64,000 bases of DNA from Caulobacter sp. RHG1 (GCF_013181195.1 NZ_SMZP01000008.1:62001-126000); one strand, 5' to 3'. Numbered from the stretch's first letter, positions 44,276 through 52,510 are shown. Notes: generated by a model not told the origin, from the sequence alone. Made by a program: numbers and translations.

Positions 44276-44532
44276 CTAGTGGCAGGTGGGCTCCGGGAAA
44301 TGCTCCGCCAGATACGCACGGATGATCTCAGCGCCTTTGCGCCAGAGGGCGTCAGCCGCGTCGATGTCGGCGGCGGCGTCCATCTCCCGCGTCACCCGCT
44401 CGACCATTCGCCCCAAGTCACGACAGGCTGAACCTGTTCCCAGGTGAGCCGACCGGCTTTCAGGTCGTCGCGGATCATCATGATCCGCCCCAGCAGCAGA
44501 TCCGCTTCGTCCTCGAGATGATGCATGACCAT
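44276..44532 (-). pseudogene. small hypothetical gene with an apparent frameshift
   Basis: One frame gives MHHLEDEADLLLGRIMMIRD then DLKAGRLTWEQVQP. A second frame continues with DLGRMVERVTREMDAAADID and ends AYLAEHFPEPTCH. Both parts look coding and are helical, so a single frameshift seems to split one gene. The family is not recognised. Confidence 0.4.
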
Positions 44533-44656
44533 CAGGCTTTCCCGGCAAACCGCCCTCGCTCAATCCGTCGCCAGAGGAACAGTTTCAAGCTGCCGCCTCG
44601 ATTGAGCTCGACACCCAGCCCCAGCGCGAGCGCTAGCGCGCGCCCGGCCCGCAGGA

Positions 44657-44671
44657 CCGTTCTCAAAACGG
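44657..44671 (+). repeat. anticodon-arm-like palindrome before the second integrase
   Basis: CCGTTCTCAAAACGG can fold as a stem CCGTT/AACGG around a small loop. Like the left junction (CCGGACTTAAAATCC), it has AAAA in the centre and GCGCAC shortly after. It lies 53 bp before the integrase start, where an attachment site might be. This is weak evidence for a second att site. Confidence 0.25.
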
Positions 44672-44723
44672 CGCACAATTGCTATCCTGGGTCGAGTGAT
44701 TTGTAGCTTACGGATCCAGCGCT

Positions 44724-45923
44724 ATGGCCGAGACCGTGCGTCACGCTCTGATGGATGGCCGGGTTCAGGTCTATCGCCGCGCCGGCAGCCCGTTGTGGCA
44801 ATGCTCTTGTTCGGTGGCCGGGCGGCAGCGGCGTCGGACCACAGGCGAGGAGAGCCTCGCACGCGCAAAAGACGTCGCTCAGGACTGGTATCTGGGCCTG
44901 CTTGGCAAATACCGCGCTGGCGAACTTAGGGCCGGCAAGACTTTCGCCGAAGCCGCCGACCGCTTCATCGATGAGTTCGAGGTCATCACCCGCGGCGAAC
45001 GCAGCCCGATCTATGTGAACGGTCATCGTGCGCGGATCGCCAATCACTTGGGACCATTCTTTGGCGGGACGGTCTTGAGCGACATCACGGCCGGCATGGT
45101 CCAGGACTATCGCATCCATCGCATGCGGCAGCTGCGCGATGGGAAGCCGCCATCCGCCAGCACGCTCCACCAGGAGATCGTTTGCCTCCGACAGGTTTTG
45201 AAGTCTGCTAACCGCCGTCGGTGGTTAGAGCACCTGCCCGATCTCTCAACGCCCTTTCGTCGTTCGACAAAGATTGCGCATCGCGCCTGGTTGGCGCCGG
45301 ATGACTACAAGCGCCTCTACAATGAGACCCGCACCAGGGCCCGGGATGAAGATGGCAAGGCGCGCACCGCCAAGGATTTGCATGACTACGTGCTCTTGAT
45401 GGTCAACACCGGACTGCGCCCCGACGAGGCCGCAAAGCTGGAGTTTCGCGATGTCGCCATCGGCCAGGAAGGCGGCCAGCAGCTCCTCGAGATCGCGGTT
45501 CGAGGAAAACGCGGCGTGGGCTGGTGCAAGAGCATGCCCGGCGCTGTCGTTCCGTTTCAGCGCTTGCAGGACCGTCACGACGGCCCGTCCACCGACCGGC
45601 TCTTTCCAGACTCTCTGCGCAATCCCCTGAACGCGGCGCTGAACTTTCTCGACCTGAAATTTGACCGCGAAGGCCGACGCAGAACCGCCTACAGCTTGCG
45701 CCACACCTATATCAGCATGCGCCTGATCGAAGGTGCCGACATCTATCAGGTCGCCAAGAACTGCCGCACCAGCGTCGAGATGATCGAAACCTTCTATGCA
45801 GCCCACATCAAGGATGTGATCGATGCCGGCGCAGTCAACGTCCGCAAGGTGCGCGGCGCCACTGAAAAACCGGCGCACAGGCCGACGCGAAAGGCTCGAC
45901 GCCCAGCGCCTAGCCGACTATAG
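44724..45923 (+). CDS. tyrosine-type site-specific integrase (right copy)
   Basis: This 399-residue integrase is clearly homologous to the one at 20.4 kb over its whole length (shared GERSPIYVNGHRARIANHLG, STLHQEIVCLRQVLKSANRR, NTGLRPDEAAKLEFRDV). Catalytic residues are visible: Arg in TGLRPDEA, HxxR in YSLRHTYISMRL, and Tyr in MIETFYAAHIKD. It ends 17 bp before the intron-containing tRNA-Leu. Together with the left copy it brackets the 20.4-46.2 kb region, which suggests two related elements in tandem or a duplicated end. Confidence 0.92.
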   Translation: MAETVRHALMDGRVQVYRRAGSPLWQCSCSVAGRQRRRTTGEESLARAKDVAQDWYLGLLGKYRAGELRAGKTFAEAADRFIDEFEVITRGERSPIYVNGHRARIANHLGPFFGGTVLSDITAGMVQDYRIHRMRQLRDGKPPSASTLHQEIVCLRQVLKSANRRRWLEHLPDLSTPFRRSTKIAHRAWLAPDDYKRLYNETRTRARDEDGKARTAKDLHDYVLLMVNTGLRPDEAAKLEFRDVAIGQEGGQQLLEIAVRGKRGVGWCKSMPGAVVPFQRLQDRHDGPSTDRLFPDSLRNPLNAALNFLDLKFDREGRRRTAYSLRHTYISMRLIEGADIYQVAKNCRTSVEMIETFYAAHIKDVIDAGAVNVRKVRGATEKPAHRPTRKARRPAPSRL

Positions 45924-45939
45924 CTCGCGTCGGTTTTAA

Positions 45940-46239
45940 GCGGGCGTGGCGGAACTGGTAGACGCAACGGACTTAAGCCAAGGATTGAGTGCGCTCGGGG
46001 AAATCCGGGACGTAGAACCGCTCAAATTCGGGGAACCCTGTCAAATGGCGATCCCGAGCCAAGCCCCTTTTGGGGAAGGTGTAGAGACTAGACGGGCGGC
46101 GCCTAAACCTCGTTACGAGGCATGGCGAAGGGATAGTCCAGACCACGAACGCGGCCTAGCCGCGGCGGCGAAAGCCGAAGTGGTATGAAAATCCGTCAGC
46201 CGAAAGGCTATGCCGGTTCGATTCCGGCCGCCCGCACCA
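45940..46239 (+). tRNA. tRNA-Leu(UAA) interrupted by a group I intron
   Basis: The exons are 45940-45974 and 46188-46239. The acceptor stem GCGGGCG/CGCCCGC pairs fully. The anticodon stem ACGGA/TCCGT encloses loop CTT + AAAA with anticodon TAA. The variable arm AGCC-GAAA-GGCT, the T-arm GCCGG/CCGGC with TTCGATT, and an encoded CCA end are all intact, so the spliced tRNA should be functional. The intron separates the first and second anticodon bases. The gene follows the right integrase by 17 bp and may replace the tRNA-Leu(UAA) broken at 20.4 kb. Confidence 0.95.
45975..46187 (+). ncRNA. self-splicing group I intron (IC3-like) in tRNA-Leu
   Basis: The 213-nt intron begins after a 5' exon ending in U and ends in G. 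An internal guide GAGT can pair with exon ACTT, placing the U-G wobble at the splice site. Core blocks GGCGATCCCGAGCCAAGCC, GGAAGGTGTAGAGACTAGAC and GGATAGTCCA parallel the cyanobacterial tRNA-Leu(UAA) intron. P7 can form from GACTA (46086-46090) with TAGTC (46134-46138). Hairpins CCTCG-TTA-CGAGG (P8) and GCGGC-CTA-GCCGC (P9 region) are perfect. It encodes no endonuclease. Group assignment rests on remembered consensus and pairing, not on a model search. Confidence 0.92.
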
Positions 46240-46330
46240 CCGGATTAGGTCCGGGACAACGCCGCGACAGCAACGGTTCGAAACACCCGCTGGAAGCTCG
46301 TCGACACGCTGCTCTGCCAGCCAGCGCCGC

Positions 46331-46564
46331 TCAGCGTTCGCTCGCAGACCTTAGAAGCGCGGCCGGCTCCACACCAAGCGCCAACGCTAACCGCTCGATG
46401 TTGTCGAGTGAGAGGTTGCGTTCGGCGCGCTCGATCGAGCCCACATAGGTCCGGTGCAGATCAGCGCGCTCAGCCAATTCTTCTTGGCTCTTCCCAGCTG
46501 CGCGTCGCAGGCGCCGCACGTTCTCGGCGACTACTAGGCGAAGGTTCGAAGGAGGCGCTTTCAT
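46331..46564 (-). CDS. small XRE regulator, controller-protein-like
   Basis: The 77-residue protein is essentially one helix-turn-helix domain: VRRLRRAAGKSQEELAERAD, LHRTYVGSIERAERNLSLDN, and LALALGVEPAALL. This matches the C-protein-like group that times restriction-modification or recombinase expression. It diverges from a large recombinase gene across 91 bp with direct repeats. No restriction or methylase gene is adjacent, so it probably controls the recombinase. Confidence 0.85.
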   Translation of the reverse strand: MKAPPSNLRLVVAENVRRLRRAAGKSQEELAERADLHRTYVGSIERAERNLSLDNIERLALALGVEPAALLRSASER

Positions 46565-46602
46565 GCGCCCAGATCGGACGCCTGATGACCATGAGTCGAC
46601 AG

Positions 46603-46644
46603 ACTATGAGTAGCATTGTAAGTGATGACTATAGGTAGCATCAC
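46603..46644. promoter_or_regulatory. operator-like repeats between XRE and recombinase genes
   Basis: ACTATGAGTAGCAT (46603-46616) and ACTATAGGTAGCAT (46628-46641) are direct repeats 25 bp apart. The second is also framed by GTGATG (46622-46627) and CATCAC (46639-46644). Such paired boxes suit cooperative binding by the adjacent small XRE protein. Confidence 0.55.
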
Positions 46645-46655
46645 AAGGCAAAGCG

Positions 46656-48635
46656 ATGACGTCAGTCGGATCGAAGACCGCCGCGGCCCTGGCGGCACAC
46701 CCTCCCGCCGAAAGCGCGCGCCAGCCCCGGGGACCGGCTGGCGACCGATGTCGGCGCTCGCCCCCGCTATCTCCTAGACGCGCGCAGCTCGACAGAACCT
46801 TCGCTATTGCTCTGAAAGCGGCGATCCGGAGCGGTGGCGAGTCTTGCTATCAGCTCTACGGCGCCCTTCGCGCCGCCGGATACAAAGTCCCCTACACAAG
46901 CCTCTATGCCTGGCGACGCGGTGACGATCATCCGCGCCATGTAGAAAGCCTCCGGGCCCTCAAGTTCATTGAACGCCGCTACGACCTACCGGCAGGTCAG
47001 CTGAAGAGCCTCATCCCCCACCAAGGCAGAGCCTGCGCAGGCCTCCGGCCTGTGGGGCTGAACCCAAATGAGCGCAGGCGCCTAGCCTGGCATCTGCCAG
47101 ATGATTTCAACGAGCGCTCTCTAAGCCAGCAAGCCGAGATCGTTGAGTGGGCGCGATCGGTGATCCTGACAGGATCTACGGCCTATCGCCGATATCAGAG
47201 CGCAGCCCAGAAACATCCCTTTGCGATCGGCTTCTCGCCTGAGGCGCTCGAGACGTCAGAGACCTACCAGCCCTCCGCTTCGTCCCGCACGGTCCAGGCC
47301 AAAGCGCCGCAATTCCACCGGGTCCCCGCTCCTGCGACCCTCGATCGAGAAATGGCGGCCCTCCTGCGCTTTAAGGCCGCCAGGATCACGCCGCTTGGCT
47401 ATCGCCGCGTCGGCGTTTGGGGCGCCCAGACACGGCAACAGAAAGCCGCGCATCTAGGACTCCTCTTCGGAGCGCTGTCGGCCTCTCCATCCAGCCCGAC
47501 TGGCGGCCTTGGTGTCCCAACAGCGCACCTGACCTTTGCCCTGCTCGCCTTCCCGAAAGTCTGGAACTGGTACATCGACTGGCGCATGCATCGGCGGGGC
47601 TTTCACACCCGCTGGGAGGCCGACATGCTGTGCATGGGCGTGTCGCTCCTTCGCCGTGAGACAGGCTGGCTGCGTCAGTCCCCGGCGCTATCTGGACACC
47701 TAAAGCCGATCCCCGGCTTGCTGACAGAGCATGAGATAGAGCGCGCCCAATGCGACTGGCAGGCCGCATGCGATGAGGGTTACGGCTATGCCAGCGCCTG
47801 GCGCAAAGACATCAAGCGTGTCGCCCGGGTGCACCGCGACACCTTCGAGCCCATCATGCCGGTGCTTGAGGCCGAAAGCCCTGTCGGTGTCTACAGCCTG
47901 ATCGCCGATGAAGTCGACCGCCGCACGCCCGACCCTCGGCGCTATCCGCTCGCGGCGGCGGAGGCCGTCCGAAGCCTTCTGATGCTGAGGATAGGGCTGC
48001 ACACGGGCCTCCGACAGCGCAACCTTCGCGAGCTGGGGGTGCGTCGGCGAGACGAAACACCGACACCGCTGCGAAAGCTGGAGGCGGTTGGCCGAGGCGA
48101 ACTGCACTGGGATGCGGGCCGCCAAGGCTGGATGATTACGATCCCAGCCGCGGCATTCAAAAACGCGACCTCGTCATACTTCTCGGATCAGCCTTACAGG
48201 CTCCTGCTTCCCAACGTCCGAGAGCTTTACGGCCGCATCGATGCCTATCTGGCCGTGCACCGCCCCGTACTTCTGTTCAACGCAGACGATCCAGGCACCT
48301 TCTTCGTCAAAACGGCGCGTTATCCCCATCTGCGGCACGCCAGCTATTGCCAGACGTCATTCTATGAAGCTTGGCGTCACACCATCGAGCGCTATGGGGT
48401 CTTCAATCCCTATACAGGCCGAGGCGCGATCAAAGGCCTCCTCCCTCACGGTCCGCATAACGTCCGCGATGTGCTAGCCACCCACATTCTGAAGCGGACC
48501 GGTTCATACGAGCAGGCCGGCTACGCGATCCAGGACACGGCAGAAACCGTAGCGCGCTACTACGCTCGCTTCCTTCCCAACGACAAAGCCGCTGTCGCCG
48601 CGCGGATCCTCGATGAAGTTTGGGCGGCGGCGTGA
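46656..48635 (+). CDS. large tyrosine recombinase-like protein
   Basis: This 659-residue protein has a long N-terminal part without a recognised domain (a helix-turn-helix-like segment around ESCYQLYGALRAAGYKVPYT) and a C-terminal catalytic region. That region carries Arg in LRIGLHTGLRQRNLRELGV, a histidine-rich HGPHNVRDVLATHILK (HxxR) and the nucleophile Tyr in ETVARYYARFL. It is much longer than phage integrases and resembles the recombinases of integrative elements in Alphaproteobacteria. It may mobilise the 46-64 kb region. The start at 46656 is not marked by a strong ribosome site. Confidence 0.85.
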   Translation: MTSVGSKTAAALAAHPPAESARQPRGPAGDRCRRSPPLSPRRAQLDRTFAIALKAAIRSGGESCYQLYGALRAAGYKVPYTSLYAWRRGDDHPRHVESLRALKFIERRYDLPAGQLKSLIPHQGRACAGLRPVGLNPNERRRLAWHLPDDFNERSLSQQAEIVEWARSVILTGSTAYRRYQSAAQKHPFAIGFSPEALETSETYQPSASSRTVQAKAPQFHRVPAPATLDREMAALLRFKAARITPLGYRRVGVWGAQTRQQKAAHLGLLFGALSASPSSPTGGLGVPTAHLTFALLAFPKVWNWYIDWRMHRRGFHTRWEADMLCMGVSLLRRETGWLRQSPALSGHLKPIPGLLTEHEIERAQCDWQAACDEGYGYASAWRKDIKRVARVHRDTFEPIMPVLEAESPVGVYSLIADEVDRRTPDPRRYPLAAAEAVRSLLMLRIGLHTGLRQRNLRELGVRRRDETPTPLRKLEAVGRGELHWDAGRQGWMITIPAAAFKNATSSYFSDQPYRLLLPNVRELYGRIDAYLAVHRPVLLFNADDPGTFFVKTARYPHLRHASYCQTSFYEAWRHTIERYGVFNPYTGRGAIKGLLPHGPHNVRDVLATHILKRTGSYEQAGYAIQDTAETVARYYARFLPNDKAAVAARILDEVWAAA

Positions 48636-48694
48636 GCGCGCCCCGTCTGTCACCGCGCCGCGCGCCGCCTTTTGGCGCAAGTCGCGCTTGGCGA

Positions 48695-49669
48695 TCACAC
48701 TCCCTGCGCGCGATGCCAGCGCCAAGCCGATCCCAGGATCGTATCCAGATCACGCGTGGCCCTCCATCCGAGCTCGGCCTGCGCCTTGGCGCTATTGGCA
48801 ACCAGCACCGGCGCATCGCCGTCGCGGCGCGGCGCCACGTCGACCGGCAGCGGTCGCCCCGTCACGCGCTCGACGCCCTGGATCAACTCGCGCACGGTCG
48901 TGCCGGCGCCCGTCCCCAAATTGTAGGCCGTCGATCCGCCGCCCGCCAAAAGTCGGCGCAGCGCCAGGATGTGGGCGTCAGCCAAGTCCAGTACGTGGAC
49001 GTAGTCACGCAGCGCTGTGCCATCTCGGGTGTCGTAGTCCTCGCCGAAGATCGTGAAGCGATCTCGCCGGCCGAGCGCGACCTGCAGGGCCAGAGGGATG
49101 GCGTGGGTTTCCGGCTCGTGCCACTCGCCAATGCGCCCCTCCAGATCGGCGCCGGCGGCGTTGAAGTAGCGCAGCACCGTGCTCCGGAACCCGACATAGC
49201 GGTCGTAGTCGGCCAACAGTTGCTCGACCATCAGCTTGGTGCGTCCATAGGGGTTCAATGGCTGCTGCGGGTGCATCTCGTCCATCGGCAGAAACACAGG
49301 GTCGCCAAAGGTCGCGCAGGTCGACGAAAGCACCAGCGCGTTTACTCCCGCGCGTCGCGCAGCTTCGATCAGCGTGATCGTACCGCTGACATTGGTTCGG
49401 AAGAATGGGCCCGGGTCGCGCGTGGATTCCCCGACCTCAATGCGAGCGGCAAAATGCAGCACCGCCACCGGTCGATGCGTGCTGAAGACCTCGTCCAGCC
49501 TAACGCCGTCGTTGATGTCCCCGACCTCCAGCGGCCCCCACTGGACGTGTTCGCGATGGCCGTTGGAGAAATCGTCGAATGCGACGGGGGTGAACCCCGC
49601 GTGGGACAACGCCAAACATGCGTGCGCGCCCAAATACCCGGCGCCGCCGGTCACCAGCACAGTTGGCAT
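48695..49669 (-). CDS. galE: UDP-glucose 4-epimerase
   Basis: The 324-residue extended-SDR enzyme interconverts UDP-glucose and UDP-galactose for surface polysaccharides. It has the cofactor motif VTGGAGYLGAHACLALSHAG at the N-terminus and LHFAARIEVGES. The catalytic Ser/Thr lies in LSSTCATFGDP, and YxxxK appears as YGRTKLMVEQLL. RYFNAAGADLEGRIGE and the GTGAGTTVREL stretch complete the GalE pattern. Its nearest polysaccharide partner is the truncated sugar transferase about 3 kb away, so these may be remnants of an original exopolysaccharide locus broken by insertions. Confidence 0.94.
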   Translation of the reverse strand: MPTVLVTGGAGYLGAHACLALSHAGFTPVAFDDFSNGHREHVQWGPLEVGDINDGVRLDEVFSTHRPVAVLHFAARIEVGESTRDPGPFFRTNVSGTITLIEAARRAGVNALVLSSTCATFGDPVFLPMDEMHPQQPLNPYGRTKLMVEQLLADYDRYVGFRSTVLRYFNAAGADLEGRIGEWHEPETHAIPLALQVALGRRDRFTIFGEDYDTRDGTALRDYVHVLDLADAHILALRRLLAGGGSTAYNLGTGAGTTVRELIQGVERVTGRPLPVDVAPRRDGDAPVLVANSAKAQAELGWRATRDLDTILGSAWRWHRAQGV

Positions 49670-49850
49670 CGAATCCTCATTCCTGTGCGCACCATAGCGC
49701 CAAGGCTTGGCAGGAATCGGACCTATTCTCGCCGCCTAGCTTGGCTTTTGTATCATCTGAGGGCGCAGCCCTTGAATTCTCGCTGCGTAAGCTCCTTTTA
49801 CCCAGTCCTCGTCCGGCGCAGCATGCCGAACGAACTCGATGGAGCCTGTA

Positions 49851-50276
49851 ATGGCTGACAGCTTCGAAACTCGCACGCCTAACTACGTCGACCTACACGT
49901 GGGCGGCCGTGTCCGTATACGCCGCAAAATGATCGACTTGAGCCAGGAACAACTCGCCGACGCGATCGGGCTCACTTTCCAACAGGTTCAGAAGTACGAG
50001 CGGGGCGCCAACCGGATCAGCGCGTCGAAACTGTACGAGATCGCCAGGACGCTGCAGGTCCCTGTGTCGTTCTTCTTCGACGGCCTCGCCGATCCCGTCA
50101 CAACAGAGCCCACTGAGGTGATCGAAAAGGCGCGAGCCAGCGAGCGGATTGTCTCGGAGTTTCTCAGCACGCCAGAAGGAATGGAACTGGCGGAACTGTT
50201 CCCCAAGATCGACCGAGGCCCTTTGCGGCGACAGATCGTCGACCTGGTACGCGCCATGGGCGTTAGCGAGACTTAA
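49851..50276 (+). CDS. XRE-family transcriptional regulator
   Basis: About 141 residues from the ATG with GGAG upstream. An ATG four codons earlier is possible. The helix-turn-helix reads IRRKMIDLSQEQLADAIGLT, FQQVQKYERGANRISASKLY and is followed by a helical C-terminal tail (EGMELAELFPKIDRGPLRRQ). It is a paralogue of the regulator at 39.9 kb. This type is common on Caulobacter chromosomes. The target is unknown. Confidence 0.88.
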   Translation: MADSFETRTPNYVDLHVGGRVRIRRKMIDLSQEQLADAIGLTFQQVQKYERGANRISASKLYEIARTLQVPVSFFFDGLADPVTTEPTEVIEKARASERIVSEFLSTPEGMELAELFPKIDRGPLRRQIVDLVRAMGVSET

Positions 50277-50490
50277 GGGCGGACTGCCGTTCGTCGCTCC
50301 AGCTATTTGGAAGCGAGCGATTCCACCCTTCCGCCCTGACAACCATTGAACCTCTTACATTTCCAGACCAGCCACCCGCCTTTCCAAGCGACATTCTCCG
50401 GGAATATCTAGTCCGCATAAGGACTTTACTCTCTGATTTCCGGAGCTGCCGACAGCGGTCGAGTCGAGCGAGAAGGGCGGCTCAGCGCGC

Positions 50491-51822
50491 TTAGGCTTGC
50501 CGTTCACGGTAGCCCGCGGCTAACACGGCCAGGTACGCCGCATCGCCTTCCAGGCCATAGAACGCATACGGGTTTAAGAACTGGCGCCCCCAGAAAAGCC
50601 GGCGATCCACCTGGCCCAGATTGGCCTCTGCGCAGACGGCGCCCCAGTGATCTCCGATAGCGCGGATCAATCGCTCTACAATCGCTCGGGCGTCTGCGTC
50701 GTCCAACTGAAAATGCCGAGCAGCCCCCAAGCACACCCGGATCTGGCTGGCGCGGTCTGTCCCATCGATCAGCATGGCCTGGCTAGCCTCTTCGCCCGCG
50801 CGTGCTTGCGGGCAGATATCATAGGCCGCAGTCAGGGCTAGGTGATGCCCATCCCAGAACGCGGCGTGGTTGCGCGCGTGATCATCGACATTCCCGACCA
50901 GGACGTTGAAACAGATACGAGCGAAAAGCTCGTGCAGGGCGGCGCGAACGTTAGAAAAGCGAAAGCGGATGATCTCCGCCAAATCCTGATAGCTGGCATA
51001 GCGCGCCTGCATCTCGTCGAGGCCCAGGATCGTCAAGGCAGAGACCATCGCCTTGCGCCGCCAGCCATCCGGAGCGTCTTGCCGGTCAAACCGGCGGACT
51101 AGCAGCACGTCCTTGCCCGAAGCCCGCTCAAGCCGGACAGGCGCGACCTCCAGGCCAGCCAACGCGGCCAGGCGCATGGCGATGTACTCGCCCTTGACTA
51201 CGCTGAAGGTGTCGACGCTGCTCGAGAACTTGGCGATGTAGCGCGCGTGTTCGTCAGCGATCAACGCCTTGGGGCGAGCGCCGCCGATCGAGCTACCGTG
51301 ATGCAGCGCCTGATCCAGCTCCGGGGTCAGGGGAATGTTCCGCTCGACGCGTTCGGCCGACGCCAGAAGCTCCTCCAGCGACGCCTGTCCGCCGCCGCGG
51401 GGAGCGTAGATCTTGGCTGACGCCTGGAAGTCGAGCGCCCCGATGCGGTCCGACCCGGATTCCAGAAGATAGGTAAGCTCGTCCAGTTCTTGGCCGCTGA
51501 TCGCATCGCCCTTCAACCCGAGCGTACGGTTCAAGATGACCCGTCGCCCCCAAGCATCGGGCGCGCCGTCTCGGATCGCGCTCGCCATCTGAAGGCCGAA
51601 CGGCGGGGCGATCACCCCGCTCCCAAGCGGCAGTTCAGGCAAATAAAGCGCGATGGCGTCCGCCCGCTCGCGATAACTTTTGCCGTACACGAAGTCGATC
51701 CGACCGCCACGGTCGACCAGCTGCCCGGCCACAACGGGTTGGGTGTGCTCCGGCAGCCAGGTCCAAACATAGGCCGAGCGCGGCGCAGCTGGCTTACGAT
51801 CGGGGGAGGCCTTAGAAGTCAT
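50491..51822 (-). CDS. hipA: HipA-type serine/threonine kinase toxin
   Basis: The 443-residue protein has the HipA N-terminal domain (YGKSYRERADAIALYLPELP), the ATP-binding SIGGARPKALIADEHARYIA with catalytic-loop VGNVDDHARNHAAFW (Asp/Asn), and the metal motif AAYDICPQ. HipA toxins phosphorylate aminoacyl-tRNA synthetases and arrest growth until countered by HipB. Its start lies inside the end of the hipB gene (11-base overlap), so both are translated together. Residues needed for activity look intact. Confidence 0.93.
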   Translation of the reverse strand: MTSKASPDRKPAAPRSAYVWTWLPEHTQPVVAGQLVDRGGRIDFVYGKSYRERADAIALYLPELPLGSGVIAPPFGLQMASAIRDGAPDAWGRRVILNRTLGLKGDAISGQELDELTYLLESGSDRIGALDFQASAKIYAPRGGGQASLEELLASAERVERNIPLTPELDQALHHGSSIGGARPKALIADEHARYIAKFSSSVDTFSVVKGEYIAMRLAALAGLEVAPVRLERASGKDVLLVRRFDRQDAPDGWRRKAMVSALTILGLDEMQARYASYQDLAEIIRFRFSNVRAALHELFARICFNVLVGNVDDHARNHAAFWDGHHLALTAAYDICPQARAGEEASQAMLIDGTDRASQIRVCLGAARHFQLDDADARAIVERLIRAIGDHWGAVCAEANLGQVDRRLFWGRQFLNPYAFYGLEGDAAYLAVLAAGYRERQA

Positions 51823-52150
51823 CGTCGATCACGCTGGACTTGGCCCGGGCATATTTCGGCATGAGGACGAGACGCTTACCGGCCTCGTCCAGGCGCGCTG
51901 TCAGGGCAGGCAGGCCTTCCTCGAACAAGGGCAGGCCCAGCAGCGCGAAAGCCTCAAAGGCGATACCCAGCTCCACCTTCGGATCACCCGCCTCTAGGCG
52001 CTGCACCGTCCCGCGAGAAACCCCTAGGCGATCGGCCAACTCCTGCGCGGTCATCCGCCGCTCCTTGCGAGCAAGCTGGATCGTGCGCCCCATAAAGGTG
52101 GCGGCGGCAAGGGTATATCGGGCGTAGCTTTGCTTTTTTGAGGCAGGCAT
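51812..52150 (-). CDS. hipB: HipB-type XRE antitoxin
   Basis: About 112 residues from the ATG at 52150. An upstream ATG at 52192 lies in the operator region. The DNA-binding part is IQLARKERRMTAQELADRLG with VSRGTVQRLEAGDPKVELGI. The acidic and basic C-terminal tail ends AKSSVIDDDF. It neutralises HipA and represses the operon. No clear ribosome site precedes the ATG, and a palindrome sits 13 bp upstream. Confidence 0.88.
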   Translation of the reverse strand: MPASKKQSYARYTLAAATFMGRTIQLARKERRMTAQELADRLGVSRGTVQRLEAGDPKVELGIAFEAFALLGLPLFEEGLPALTARLDEAGKRLVLMPKYARAKSSVIDDDF

Positions 52151-52162
52151 GATCGATACATA

Positions 52163-52175
52163 GCACATATTGTGC
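52163..52175. promoter_or_regulatory. palindrome upstream of hipBA
   Basis: GCACA-TAT-TGTGC is a symmetrical AT-centred site 13 bp before the hipB start, in the most AT-rich stretch of the area. It is a candidate HipB operator overlapping the promoter. Confidence 0.45.
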
Positions 52176-52237
52176 CGATATGATCGCTCCATCGATCAGA
52201 CTTCAGTTTTTCACCGCAACTTTCGCGCCCGCTATGT

Positions 52238-52375
52238 GGTATATACGTAGAGGACCGGCGCCTGCGCGTCGCCATCGACACCGGCGAGATGGAAGCGAAC
52301 TGGAACGCAGCCCAAGCCGCACCACCGATCGGCCCCTTCCCCGCCGAGAGCAAACGTAACGATTTCGTGGATTAG
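52238..52375 (+). pseudogene. C-terminal fragment of an unknown protein
   Basis: A frame ending at 52373-52375 reads EDRRLRVAIDTGEMEANWNA then PIGPFPAESKRNDFVD. It has no start codon in place and runs into the hipBA promoter region. It is likely the end of a chromosomal gene that preceded the tRNA-Cys before rearrangement. The family is not recognised. Confidence 0.4.
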
Positions 52376-52510
52376 GCGCTCGCCTTGTGGTCGGACGAAG
52401 CGCCATCCGCCGGGTGATCCACGGCGTCGCGATTTGCCAGTTGCAGCCCCGCAACGGCTCCTGTATCGAACGCCCTCCCCCGCCGACGTGATTTGCGTCG
52501 ACGCCCGGAT

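Noticed and set aside
45975..46187. Small protein-coding frames inside the intron (for example 45946-46188)
   Set aside because: The frames cross exon and intron, have no ribosome site and fit structured RNA instead.
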